In this document: positions 9,059 to 17,732 of the stretch, piece after piece | Position numbering within the stretch: position 1 is the first letter of the stretch | Layout of the letters: every line of letters begins with the position of its first letter | Assembly (NCBI RefSeq): GCF_038050405.1 | Contig: NZ_CP150900.1 | Location: 1,922,001-1,986,000 of the forward strand | Direction: 5' to 3' | DNA length: 64,000 nt | Source: Paraburkholderia sp. IMGN_8 | GTDB taxonomy: Bacteria > Pseudomonadota > Gammaproteobacteria > Burkholderiales > Burkholderiaceae | Made by a program: the position numbers and the translations under genes | Notes under the pieces: model-generated | What the model was told of the DNA's origin: nothing | Database searches by the model: none | What the model saw: only the letters and a program-made list of their open reading frames with translations

Positions 9059-10117
9059 ATGGCGACGACTGCCAGCAAAACATCGAAGAGAAAATGGCCG
9101 GCCATCATCCTGGTCGTGGTGACGCTGTTGCTGCTGCTTTTCGTCATCCGGCTGCTCGACCGTGCGCCGCGCACCGACGACGCCTACGTCTATGCGGATA
9201 CGATCGACGTCGTGCCCGAGGTCAACGGGCGCATCGTCGAACTGGCCGTGCACGACAATCAGGCGGTGAAGCAAGGCGATCTACTGTTCCGCCTCGATCC
9301 GCGTCCGTATCAGGATGCGCTGACGCGGGGCAACGCGTCCCTCGTCGCGCTCGACCGCCAGATCGAACTGACCCAGCGCACGGTCAATGCGCAGCAGTAC
9401 AACGCGCAGTCGGTGCGCGCGGCCGTCGAGCGCGCGCGAGCTGCAGCCAGCCAGGCGTCCGATACGCTGCACCGCATGGAGCCACTTTTGTCACATGGCT
9501 ATGTGTCGGCGGAAGACGTCGACCGTGCGCGCACCGCACAACGCGCCACGCAGGCCGAACTCAGCGCCGCGCAACTGCAGGCGCAGCAGGCGGCAGCGGC
9601 TGTGAGCGGCGTCGATGCGCTGGTTGCGCAACGTGCCGTCGTCATGGCGGAGATCGCGATTGCCGAACTGAACCTCGAATATGCGACCGTGCGAGCACCG
9701 TTCGATGGACGCATCGTGTCGTTGAAAACGTCGACGGGCCAGTTCGCGTCGGTACTCAAGCCTGTCTTCACCTTGATCGACACGCGCCACTGGTACGTTG
9801 TCGCGAACTTTCGCGAGACGGAACTTAAGGGCGTCAGGACGGGGACGCCCGCCGCGGTCTACCTGATGAGCGATACGGGCCAGCGCTTTCGGGGCAGCGT
9901 CGATTCGATCAGCTATGGCGTCGCGCCCGATGAAGCCGGTCTTGCATTGCCCGGCGGGTTGCCGCGCATTCAACGTACGCTTAACTGGGTCCATGTATCG
10001 CAACGCTTCCCGGTGAAGATCCGGGTCGACAATCCGAACCCGGAGCTGTTTCGCGTCGGTACGTCAGCGGTGGCCGTGCTGGAGCCGGGGCGCGGCAACG
10101 ACGGCGAGCGTCATTGA
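9059..10117 (+). CDS. mdtN: HlyD/EmrA-type periplasmic adaptor of the efflux pump (MdtN-like)
   Basis: 352 residues. One N-terminal membrane anchor (about 12-32) is followed by the biotinyl-lipoyl half (RTDDAYVYADTIDVVPEV, then GRIVELAVHDNQ), a long alpha-helical hairpin rich in Ala and Gln (about 90-195), the second lipoyl half (ATVRAPFDGRIVS) and the beta-barrel region (VVANFRETEL). It should bridge the inner membrane FUSC protein and the outer membrane channel. The ATG at 9059 lies nine bases inside an alternative GTG at 9050. The FUSC gene begins 9 bp after its stop. Confidence 0.88.
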   Translation: MATTASKTSKRKWPAIILVVVTLLLLLFVIRLLDRAPRTDDAYVYADTIDVVPEVNGRIVELAVHDNQAVKQGDLLFRLDPRPYQDALTRGNASLVALDRQIELTQRTVNAQQYNAQSVRAAVERARAAASQASDTLHRMEPLLSHGYVSAEDVDRARTAQRATQAELSAAQLQAQQAAAAVSGVDALVAQRAVVMAEIAIAELNLEYATVRAPFDGRIVSLKTSTGQFASVLKPVFTLIDTRHWYVVANFRETELKGVRTGTPAAVYLMSDTGQRFRGSVDSISYGVAPDEAGLALPGGLPRIQRTLNWVHVSQRFPVKIRVDNPNPELFRVGTSAVAVLEPGRGNDGERH

Positions 10118-10126
10118 GGAGCGCCC

Positions 10127-12235
10127 ATGGCCGCCGCCGACTATCTGCCCGTCATGCTGCGCGATGCAGGCGCTTTCCTGAAGCGCGAGCTTGCGCCTTT
10201 CCCCGGTCGCGTCAACGTGATGTTGCGTGCCATGCTGACGAGCGCCATCGTGATCGTCGCGTCGATGGCGCTCGAAGTGCCGGAGCTCGCGCTGTCGCTG
10301 CTGGTGGTGTTCTATGTCACGCAGTCGAACGTCGTGGTCACGCGGCTGGTCGGCGTGATGTTTATCGTCGGATCGACGCTTGCAATCGGTCTATCGATCC
10401 TGCTGCTGAAGTTCACGTTCGACTATCCGTTGCTACGCATCGTGATCGCGAGTCTGCTGTTCTTCGGCAGCGTGTATCTGCTCCGCGTTCTCAAGATCGG
10501 CGTCGTGTTCTTTATCGTCGCGATCGTCGTGATCTATGTGCAGAGCTTCGTGGACCGGACCGATCAGGCCGACCTGCTGATCCGCGCGGTGTTGTGGGTA
10601 TGGGTCGCCGTCAACTATCCGATCGCGCTGACGCTCGTGGTCAACACGCTGCTGTTGCCCGCCGAACCGCAGTTGCAACTCAAGGCGGAAATCCATCGGC
10701 AACTCGCGGCGCTGGAAGCGCGGCTGACGCAACTGATCGATGGTAGCGCGAATGCCGCGCCGATCACGCCGGCGGCCGTCCAGCAAGGTGCGCTCACGCT
10801 GCAGAAGCTGCTGCGTTTCACGACGATGCGCGACGCCCACTATCGCGAGCATCAGGCGTTGCAGCTTGCATGCATCGCGACCGTGTCGCGCCTTTATCGC
10901 GGTGCGCGTGAACTGCCGCCTGACTGGCGGGGAGCGACAGCAGCGCAACTGGCGGTGTTGCGCGAGCTGCGCGCGAACGTCCGCGTGCTCGACGAATCGG
11001 TGATGTCGGGCGAGCCCTATCGCTACGTCGGCACCGCGACGCCTGAAGACCACGCCGTCGCCGATACGATGCCCGCGGCCGCCGAATTGCAGCGCGCGCT
11101 GCACGCCTACGCCGATCTGGTCGCAAGCGGTGCCGAACCCGGCAAGCCGGCCGCGAGCGAGCCGATGGTCGCACCGGACGCGTGGACCAATCCTGCGTAC
11201 ATGCGCTTTTCGCTCAAGACGCTGCTTGCCGTTCTGGTCTGCTACGTGTTCTACAACGCGGTGGACTGGCAGGGCGTCCACACGATCATGCTGACCTGCC
11301 TGATCGTCGCGCTGCCGAGCCTCGGCGCATCGACGCAGCGTGCGTTGCTGCGGCTGGCCGGGGCTGCCGTCGGCAGCGCACTGGCGCTGTTCATGGTCGT
11401 GTTCATCGTTCCGCATCTCGACGACATCGTCGGCTTGCTGCTGATGGCGTTGCCGGTCGTCGCGTTCGGGGCGTGGATATCGGCGGGTTCGGAGCGGATC
11501 GGCTATGCCGGCCTCCAGCTGATGTTCACCTTCTCGCTCGCGTTGCTCGACCAGTTCAGCCCAACCACGAATCTGACTGAAATCCGCGACCGGATGGTCG
11601 GCATTCTGCTGGGCGTCGGCGTGGCGACCTTCGTGCAGATGTCGTTCTGGCGCGAAAGCGAGGGCGACGTGCTGCGGCAGAAACTCGCCACGATGCTGCG
11701 CGCCATTGCCGCACAGTTGCGTGCTCCACAGGCGGGCGTCGACCAACGGGACGAGTTGCCCTTTGCGCAGCGGCAGTTGCAGGCGTGGGCCGTGCTGGCC
11801 GAGTGCGAAGCGACGCTGTCGCGCGTCGCGCTCGAGCCCGACTGGCAGGAAGTGGAGCAGGCGCAGCTGACACTGCGCGCGCAAACCGTCCTCGCGCAAG
11901 GGCGCGAGATCATGCTCGCTGGCGATGCACTGCGCAACACGCTGGCGGCGCAAGCGGGATCGTCGAGCTCACAAACGGTCGATGCAGTGCGCTCGACGCA
12001 GGAACAGGCGTCCGCCGACCTCAACCGGTACGCGGATGAACTTGCGTCCAGCTCGCCCGATGCCCGCGCGCCGCGACGCATCGGGATCGCTGCGCAAGCT
12101 GTCGAGCCGACCCAACCGACCGACGGGCCGCTCATCGCCGCAGCGGACGAACTGTCGCGGCAGGTCGCGGGGTTGCCGGACTGGCGCGTCGAGGCACCCG
12201 TCGCGGCGCCCTCATCACAGGCCATACGAACATGA
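10127..12235 (+). CDS. mdtO: FUSC-family inner membrane efflux protein (MdtO/AaeB-like)
   Basis: 702 residues, the usual size of FUSC/AaeB transporters. Two sets of membrane helices (about 35-190 and 360-510) are each followed by a cytoplasmic region rich in Ala, Gln and Glu. GAGGAGCGCCC precedes the ATG. Relatives export aromatic carboxylic acids (AaeB) or act in sulfonamide and dye resistance (MdtO, reported for E. coli). Its place between an HlyD adaptor and a NodT channel indicates a three-part pump. Export of aromatic acids would suit the neighbouring catabolic genes, but that is inference. Confidence 0.85.
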   Translation: MAAADYLPVMLRDAGAFLKRELAPFPGRVNVMLRAMLTSAIVIVASMALEVPELALSLLVVFYVTQSNVVVTRLVGVMFIVGSTLAIGLSILLLKFTFDYPLLRIVIASLLFFGSVYLLRVLKIGVVFFIVAIVVIYVQSFVDRTDQADLLIRAVLWVWVAVNYPIALTLVVNTLLLPAEPQLQLKAEIHRQLAALEARLTQLIDGSANAAPITPAAVQQGALTLQKLLRFTTMRDAHYREHQALQLACIATVSRLYRGARELPPDWRGATAAQLAVLRELRANVRVLDESVMSGEPYRYVGTATPEDHAVADTMPAAAELQRALHAYADLVASGAEPGKPAASEPMVAPDAWTNPAYMRFSLKTLLAVLVCYVFYNAVDWQGVHTIMLTCLIVALPSLGASTQRALLRLAGAAVGSALALFMVVFIVPHLDDIVGLLLMALPVVAFGAWISAGSERIGYAGLQLMFTFSLALLDQFSPTTNLTEIRDRMVGILLGVGVATFVQMSFWRESEGDVLRQKLATMLRAIAAQLRAPQAGVDQRDELPFAQRQLQAWAVLAECEATLSRVALEPDWQEVEQAQLTLRAQTVLAQGREIMLAGDALRNTLAAQAGSSSSQTVDAVRSTQEQASADLNRYADELASSSPDARAPRRIGIAAQAVEPTQPTDGPLIAAADELSRQVAGLPDWRVEAPVAAPSSQAIRT

Positions 12236-12341
12236 ACGACCCCCACGCTCACTATCGTTCGCTGACCCCTCCCCCAAGGGGACTTCCTTCGGGGCGCGAG
12301 GGGGCGAATGCCTCCCTTGGGGCGGCCCGGCGGGAGGCATC
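12236..12341 (+). repeat. GC-rich hairpin spacer inside the efflux operon
   Basis: This 106-bp spacer carries several C-run/G-run pairs (for example CCCCCAAGGGG near 12272, and a GGGG…CCCTTGGGG set near 12295-12325) that can fold into stem-loops. It ends in a good ribosome site, GGGAGG, for the next gene. It could attenuate expression of the outer membrane component. I infer this only from the base composition and pairing. Confidence 0.35.
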
Positions 12342-13829
12342 ATGAATGCGCGATCGGGTGTACGCGATTGGCGATGGCGTCGATGCTTTTTATGCGTTGC
12401 GTGGATGTCTTCCGTGCTGCCGGGTTGCGCGCTGATCCATCATAACGGCACGCCCTATGCCGAGATCGCGCCCGAGCAGATCAATCTCGCGAACGACATC
12501 CATCTCGCGCGCGACGGCTGGCCCGCCGCGCGCTGGTGGACACGCTATCGCGATGCGCAGCTCGAGGCGCTGATCGATCAGGCGCTAGCCGATGCGCCGA
12601 CGATGGTGATTGCGCGAACGCGCGTCGCGCAGGCGAAGTCTGATGTGGAGCTTGTCAGAGCGGGGTCGAATCTTCAGGTGGTCGCGTTGGCGTCGCTGGA
12701 TCGCGAGCATATTTCCGCGAACGGCTTTCTCGGCCCGTTCGCGAAGAACGAACCGGCTGCAGGGCTGACGGGGCCGTGGTACACCGAGGGCATCGTCGGG
12801 CTGGGTGCAAGCCTGGACGTCGACATCTGGGGCAAGCAGCGCGCGCAGATTGCCGCGTCGCTCGGCGTGAGCAATGCGCGGCTCGCCGAGACGTCCGCTG
12901 TCGAACTCGAAGTCTCGACGGATGTCACGCAGCTTTACTACGGCATTCAAACGACTTATCAGCTCATCGATCTGCTGAACGAATCGCATGAGATCGCGGT
13001 GTTCGCGGTGCAAGCACACGAAGCGCGAGCGGCGCGCGGGCTGGAAGCCCGCACCCAGCTCGAAGAAGCACGGGCGCAGCAGCTGGCCATCGAACGGCAG
13101 ATCGTGTCGGCGCAAGGGCAGATAAAACAGTTTCGCGAATCGATGCGGGCGCTGGTCGGTGCTGGCCCCAACAGCTTGCCGGCGATCGAGCCCGTGGCAC
13201 TGCCGCGCTCGCAGGCGGCCTTGCCGACGACGCTCTCGTACGAACTGCTTGCCCGGCGGCCCGACTTGCAGGCGATGCGATGGTATGTGGAGGCGTCGTT
13301 TGACCGGATCGACGCAGCGAAGGCGGCGTTTTATCCGAGCTTCGACATCAAGGCGTTTTTCGGCCTCGACGCATTGCATCTCGCGGACCTCTTCACGCAT
13401 GCAAGCCAGCAGATCAACCTGATTCCGGGCCTGACCTTGCCGATTTTCGACGGTGGCAGGCTCAACGCGAACCTCAACGGCGCACGCGAGGGCAGCAACC
13501 TGTCGATCGAGCAGTACAACCAGGCTGTCCTCAACGCGGTACGCGATGTCGCGCAGACGGGCAGCCGTCTGCAGGCTCTCGATGCGCAGACCGAGTTGCA
13601 GAAGCAACGGATCGAATCGGTTGCGTTCGCGAGGGACAGCGTCGAAGCCTATTATCAACGCGGACTGACGAGCCGGCTCGCGGCGCTCGAAGCGCGCCAG
13701 CCGGTGATCGCCGAACAGGTTGCGCTGCTCACGCTCAACGGCCAGATGCTCAGCCAGGAGATTGCATTGACGAAGGCGCTCGGCGGCGGCTATCGCGCCG
13801 ATCCGCCCGTCGAACTGAAGCCGCGTTGA
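12342..13829 (+). CDS. mdtP: NodT-type outer membrane efflux lipoprotein (MdtP-like)
   Basis: 495 residues. A lipoprotein signal ends in VLPGC (Cys29). Two outer-membrane-efflux (TolC-like) repeats follow, with the expected LDVDIWGKQRAQIAAS segment near 160 and LLARRPDLQAMRW near 300, and the second-repeat FPSFDIKAF / LPIFDGGRLNANL pattern. The ATG at 12342 has GGGAGG before it; the open frame continues upstream inside the FUSC gene only as an overlap. It completes the pump made with the adaptor and FUSC protein. Confidence 0.9.
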   Translation: MNARSGVRDWRWRRCFLCVAWMSSVLPGCALIHHNGTPYAEIAPEQINLANDIHLARDGWPAARWWTRYRDAQLEALIDQALADAPTMVIARTRVAQAKSDVELVRAGSNLQVVALASLDREHISANGFLGPFAKNEPAAGLTGPWYTEGIVGLGASLDVDIWGKQRAQIAASLGVSNARLAETSAVELEVSTDVTQLYYGIQTTYQLIDLLNESHEIAVFAVQAHEARAARGLEARTQLEEARAQQLAIERQIVSAQGQIKQFRESMRALVGAGPNSLPAIEPVALPRSQAALPTTLSYELLARRPDLQAMRWYVEASFDRIDAAKAAFYPSFDIKAFFGLDALHLADLFTHASQQINLIPGLTLPIFDGGRLNANLNGAREGSNLSIEQYNQAVLNAVRDVAQTGSRLQALDAQTELQKQRIESVAFARDSVEAYYQRGLTSRLAALEARQPVIAEQVALLTLNGQMLSQEIALTKALGGGYRADPPVELKPR

Positions 13830-13833
13830 ACGG

Positions 13834-14061
13834 CGCGCGTTCAACGATACAGACGTTGCCGGCTATCTGGATGCGGTGGGAAAGCGTATCGATGTGTGGC
13901 TCGACGGCGGTATCACGACGGGCCAGGATGTACTGAAGGCCGTGGCACTGGGCGCGCGCGGCACGACGATCGGTCGGGCCGGCGATTCTCTCGGCTCATC
14001 ATCCGTCGCGGCTTTAGCAATCTTTGCGGCGCTGACGCGTACGCGTGAACATGAGGAGTAG
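13834..14061 (+). pseudogene. Remnant of an FMN-dependent alpha-hydroxy-acid dehydrogenase (C-terminal part)
   Basis: The frame from about 13834 reads a stretch typical of the FMN-binding end of lactate dehydrogenase/glycolate oxidase enzymes: VWLDGGITTGQDVLKAVALG followed by ARGTTIGRA. A family member is about 380 residues; here only about 65 relevant residues remain, with no N-terminal catalytic part upstream, where the efflux gene ends. After GRA the sequence leaves the family. It is a decayed fragment lying between the efflux operon and the LysR gene. Confidence 0.6.
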
Positions 14062-14096
14062 AAAATGCAGTTCAAGTGGCGTCGGGGAATTTGAAA

Positions 14097-14996
14097 ATGC
14101 GTCTGTCAAAGGTCGATCTGAATCTCTTCGTTGTCTTCGAAGCCGTCTACAGAACACGAAACCTGACGCGCGCAGCGGAGATGCTGTTCATCACTCAGCC
14201 TGCTGTCAGCAATGCATTGGCGCGGATGCGCAAAGCATTCGACGATCAGCTTTTTGTCAGTACGTCGGCCGGCATGATGCCGACTCCCGTTTCGGAAAAC
14301 ATCATCGGCCAGGTTCGTGAGGCGCTGCAGCTGCTTGACTCGAGCACTCACGTCGGAGGACGCTTCGACCCCGCCTCGTCTGAGCGTACGTTTCGGCTGA
14401 GCATGACCGACCTCACGGAGGCGCTCCTTCTGCCCGCACTGGAGGAGGTGCTGCAGCGACTGGCGCCCGGCATCCGCATCGAAAGCTATTTCACGACGCG
14501 TAAAGAGGTTCCGGAAGCGTTAGCCAGCGGTGTGGTCAATCTTGCCATCGACGCGCCGCTGATTGACGACCCAGACCTCGAGCAGGAGCCACTCGGTGGC
14601 GACCGGTATGCATGCATGCTGCGTCACGACCATCCGTTTACCAGGAAGAAGCTGACGATCGATGACTACCTCGGGTTCGGTCATATCCACGTATCCAGCC
14701 GCCCCCAGGGATCTGGTCTCGTCGATGCGGAACTGAACAAGCTGGGCCTCAGGCGATCGATTCGGACGCGGGTTCAACACTATCTGGTCGCCCCATTGAT
14801 CGCGATGCGAACCGATCTTGTCCTCACAGCCCCGCTCGTGCTCCTTCAGCGGTATGACGCGCGAGTCCTGGCGCTGCCGTTCGATCTTCCGGATCTCGAG
14901 TCTCATTGCTACTGGCATCGAAGCGTGACCGAGGACCCGGCTCATCGTTGGCTGCGCGAGCAGATCGGCCGTCTCATGCGGGAGATGAACCAGTAG
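14097..14996 (+). CDS. LysR-family transcriptional regulator
   Basis: 299 residues. An N-terminal winged helix (about 5-65: DLNLFVVFEAVYRTRNLTRAA…ITQPAVSNALARMR) of the NodD/NahR-like type is followed by a type 2 periplasmic-binding-like effector domain (about 95-295). The ATG at 14097 is preceded by GGGGAA; a GTG seven codons earlier is possible. It is on the same strand as, and 131 bp before, a phosphatase/kinase/SDR/ACAD run. It is the obvious candidate regulator of that run, possibly through the palindrome at 15048-15059. Confidence 0.85.
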   Translation: MRLSKVDLNLFVVFEAVYRTRNLTRAAEMLFITQPAVSNALARMRKAFDDQLFVSTSAGMMPTPVSENIIGQVREALQLLDSSTHVGGRFDPASSERTFRLSMTDLTEALLLPALEEVLQRLAPGIRIESYFTTRKEVPEALASGVVNLAIDAPLIDDPDLEQEPLGGDRYACMLRHDHPFTRKKLTIDDYLGFGHIHVSSRPQGSGLVDAELNKLGLRRSIRTRVQHYLVAPLIAMRTDLVLTAPLVLLQRYDARVLALPFDLPDLESHCYWHRSVTEDPAHRWLREQIGRLMREMNQ

Positions 14997-15047
14997 CCGG
15001 GGCTTACGGGACATACGGGGCACACGCACCGGGTGTCACGAAAACTT

Positions 15048-15059
15048 ATAGCCGGCTAT
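15048..15059. promoter_or_regulatory. Perfect 12-bp palindrome, candidate operator
   Basis: ATAGCCGGCTAT is perfectly self-complementary. It lies in the 131-bp gap between the LysR gene and the histidine phosphatase gene, about 70 bp before the latter's start, where an operator would be expected. Binding by the LysR protein is inferred from position only. Confidence 0.35.
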
Positions 15060-15127
15060 CACAACAATCAATTTCCTGAATGATGCGGCGCTGGGTATTC
15101 TGCTAGCCATGTTGAAACGAGGATGGC

Positions 15128-15814
15128 ATGGCAGAACTCTATCTTGTACGGCATGGTCAGGCGTCCTTCGGCGCCGAAAACTATGACGAGCTATCTCCTT
15201 CCGGCCGGACCCAATCACGTTGGCTCGGCGAGCACTTCGCGCAGGCGAAATTGCGCTTCGATCGCGTTGTCATCGGCACGATGCAGCGGCATCAGCAAAC
15301 TGCCGATGCCATTCTCGCCGCGATGGGTGGGCCGCAAGTCGAGATCGCGCAAGACGCGGGTCTGAACGAATACGATTTCCAGGCATTGTTCGCAGCCCTC
15401 GGCGAGGAGGGCTTGCCGCTGGGTTTGTCTGCAGGTCCGTCGGCCACAAGTTCAAAGAAGGACTTTTACAAAGGGCTCCGGCAAGTGCTGCAGCTTTGGG
15501 CCGATGACCGCTTGCCTGGCCGTGTTCCAGAGACATGGCATCAATTCCAGACGCGTGTCCAGCGTGCGCGCATCGACATCCAGCGAGCTGGCGGCAGGCG
15601 CGTTCTGGTGGTGAGTTCGGGTGGTCCGCTCGCGGTAACCGCCCAACAGGTTCTGCAGGCGCCTGCTGCGACCGCGATTGCGCTCAACATGCAGATTCGA
15701 AACAGCAGTGTTTGCCAATATGTCTTTAACGACGGTGCGATGTCGCTAGTCAGCTTCAATTCAGTACCTCATCTCGAACGTGCCGACAGACATGAATTTG
15801 TCACCTACGGCTGA
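15128..15814 (+). CDS. Histidine phosphatase (phosphoglycerate-mutase-like) family protein
   Basis: 228 residues. The RHG motif lies at 8-10 (LVRHGQASFG, phospho-accepting His9), with the second family region near VVIGTMQRHQQTA and a C-terminal SSGGPLAV in place of the usual SHG. Family members remove phosphate from many small molecules. It opens a run with an APH-fold kinase, an SDR and an ACAD10/11-like dehydrogenase; a phosphatase of this type often accompanies such kinase/ACAD pairs. The Ser-Gly-Gly form of the last motif (His is usual) may affect activity, so a non-canonical role cannot be excluded. Confidence 0.8.
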   Translation: MAELYLVRHGQASFGAENYDELSPSGRTQSRWLGEHFAQAKLRFDRVVIGTMQRHQQTADAILAAMGGPQVEIAQDAGLNEYDFQALFAALGEEGLPLGLSAGPSATSSKKDFYKGLRQVLQLWADDRLPGRVPETWHQFQTRVQRARIDIQRAGGRRVLVVSSGGPLAVTAQQVLQAPAATAIALNMQIRNSSVCQYVFNDGAMSLVSFNSVPHLERADRHEFVTYG

Positions 15815-15839
15815 CCTCAATCCGGATTCCTGCTACATC

Positions 15840-16856
15840 ATGCATGCCAGCGTTCAATTCGACATCGAAGATCTCACACGTTATCTCACGGCGCACGTGC
15901 CCGGGTTTCAAGGGCCGTTGTCCGTCGAGAAATTCCCCGGCGGACAATCCAATCCGACGTTTCTTTTGAGGGCGCAAAGCGGTCGCTACGTGCTGAGGCG
16001 TCAACCTCCCGGCACACTGCTCAAGGCCGCCCATGCCGTTGATCGTGAGTTTCGCGTGCTGTCGGCGCTCGGCCGAACACCGGTCCCTGTTGCCCGTGCC
16101 TATCACCTTTGCGAGGACCGTGACGTCATCGGTAGCCTGTTTTACGTCATGAGCTACGAGGACGGGCGAATCTTCTGGAATCCGGCGCTGCCCGAAGTAC
16201 CCGTCGAGGAGCGTGGCTCCATCTACGACGCACTGCTTGGCACGATGGCGGCTCTCCACGACGTGGATATCGACGAAGCCGGATTGTCGGACTACGGCCG
16301 CCCGGGCAACTATTTCGCGCGTCAAATCGACATCTGGACCAAGCAATATCGCGCCGCGCAGACCGAGATATTGGAGGCAATGGAGTCGCTGATCGAGTGG
16401 CTGCCTGCCCACTGTCCGGCGGAATCCGGAAAGCCTTCGCTCGTGCACGGAGATTTCCGTATCGACAACCTCATTTTCATGCACGGTGCGCCGCAAGTTC
16501 GCGCTGTTCTCGACTGGGAGCTATCCACGCTCGGCAATCCTCTGGCTGACATTGCGTACTTCTGCATGTGTTTGCGGCTCCCGCCAGGCAGCCATATCGC
16601 CGGACTCGCGGGCTTGAATCGAGGGGCGTTGGGGGTGCCGGACGAGGCGTCGATTGTCGAGCGGTATTGCGAGTTCCGGGGCATTTCGTCGATTGAAAAC
16701 TGGAACTTCTACCTGGCGTTCAGCTTCTTCCGGCTCGCCGCTATCGCACAGGGCGTGAAGAAGCGGGCCTTGAGCGGTAACGCGTCGAATGAAAAGGCGC
16801 GACAGGTGGGGGAGATGGCCGGTGCGCTTGCGAAGATGGGCATTGAGCTGATCTGA
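15840..16856 (+). CDS. APH-fold phosphotransferase, ACAD10/11 kinase-domain (LvaA-like) family
   Basis: About 338 residues from the ATG at 15840 (an ATG at 15792 or GTG at 15780 would overlap the phosphatase gene; none has a strong ribosome site). Family features are GGQSNPTFLL in the N-lobe, the catalytic loop HGDFRIDN (His203-Asp205) and DWE near 225. Homologues are the kinase half of vertebrate ACAD10/ACAD11 and LvaA of Pseudomonas levulinate catabolism, which phosphorylate a 4-hydroxyacyl-CoA so that the partner ACAD can eliminate phosphate. The partner ACAD gene lies at 17733, and an SDR sits between them. The substrate here is unknown. Confidence 0.82.
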   Translation: MHASVQFDIEDLTRYLTAHVPGFQGPLSVEKFPGGQSNPTFLLRAQSGRYVLRRQPPGTLLKAAHAVDREFRVLSALGRTPVPVARAYHLCEDRDVIGSLFYVMSYEDGRIFWNPALPEVPVEERGSIYDALLGTMAALHDVDIDEAGLSDYGRPGNYFARQIDIWTKQYRAAQTEILEAMESLIEWLPAHCPAESGKPSLVHGDFRIDNLIFMHGAPQVRAVLDWELSTLGNPLADIAYFCMCLRLPPGSHIAGLAGLNRGALGVPDEASIVERYCEFRGISSIENWNFYLAFSFFRLAAIAQGVKKRALSGNASNEKARQVGEMAGALAKMGIELI

Positions 16857-16899
16857 AGACAGGCGGGAAATTCGGAACGTAGACATAGGGAGACTGATT

Positions 16900-17664
16900 G
16901 TGATTACTAATTTGTTTGATCTGAAGGGAAAGATTGCTCTGGTGACGGGTGCCAGCCGGGGTATCGGCGAGGAAATCGCCAAACTACTCGCCGAGCAGGG
17001 TGCCCACGTGATTGTGTCGAGCCGCAAGCTGGAAGATTGCGAATCTGTCGCACGCGAGATCAAGGCGGCGGGCGGGAGCGCTGAAGCGCAACCGTGCCAT
17101 GTCGGGCGTGTTGAGGACATTCTTACGATCTTCCAGCATATTCGTGCACGGCATGGCCGTCTGGACATCCTCGTCAACAACGCGGCGACGAATCCCTATT
17201 TCGGCCACATTCTTGATACCGACCTGACGTCATTCGAAAAGACAGTGGAAGTCAACTTGCGCGGTTATTTCTTCATGTCAGTGGAGGCGGGCAAGTTGAT
17301 GCGGGAGCACGGCGGCGGTGCGATCGTCAACACGGCTTCGGTCAATGCATTGCAGCCTGGCGACAGGCAGGGAATCTACTCGATCACCAAAGCCGCTGTG
17401 GTCAACATGACGCGGGCATTCGCGAAGGAGTGCGGGCCGTTGGGGATTCGAGTGAATGCGCTGCTCCCGGGATTGACAAAAACCCGCTTTGCGGGGGCAC
17501 TGTTCGAAGATCAGGCTACCTACGAAAACTGGATATCGCGCATCCCGCTGCGGCGCCACGCGGAACCTCGTGAGATGGCGGGTACCGTGCTTTATCTGGT
17601 GTCCGACGCTGCGAGCTATACCAATGGAGAGTGTGTAGTCGTCGACGGTGGACTGACGATCTAG
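16900..17664 (+). CDS. Short-chain dehydrogenase/reductase
   Basis: 254 residues, classical SDR. The nucleotide motif TGASRGIG is at 16-23, NNAA follows near 90, the catalytic Ser is in NTASVNA, and YSITK places Tyr160 and Lys164. An AGGGAGA site precedes a GTG start. It lies between the LvaA-like kinase and the ACAD. In levulinate and ACAD10/11-type clusters an SDR (LvaD) likewise accompanies the pair, which suggests oxidation or reduction of a hydroxyacyl intermediate. The cofactor preference is not certain; the SSRK after beta2 hints at NADP(H). Confidence 0.88.
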   Translation: MITNLFDLKGKIALVTGASRGIGEEIAKLLAEQGAHVIVSSRKLEDCESVAREIKAAGGSAEAQPCHVGRVEDILTIFQHIRARHGRLDILVNNAATNPYFGHILDTDLTSFEKTVEVNLRGYFFMSVEAGKLMREHGGGAIVNTASVNALQPGDRQGIYSITKAAVVNMTRAFAKECGPLGIRVNALLPGLTKTRFAGALFEDQATYENWISRIPLRRHAEPREMAGTVLYLVSDAASYTNGECVVVDGGLTI

Positions 17665-17732
17665 TCAAGTGGTCGAAGCGCGCTGTTGGCCGACGCGTCG
17701 ACGACATTAATCACGATTCTGGAAGAGTAAAA

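Noticed and set aside
10433..11953. 506-codon minus-strand frame over the FUSC gene
   Set aside because: Its composition is dominated by Arg, Gln and His, and it is antisense to a well-supported membrane transporter gene.
12585..13844. 419-codon minus-strand frame over the outer membrane efflux gene
   Set aside because: Antisense to a lipoprotein channel gene with intact motifs; the reverse translation matches nothing I recognise.
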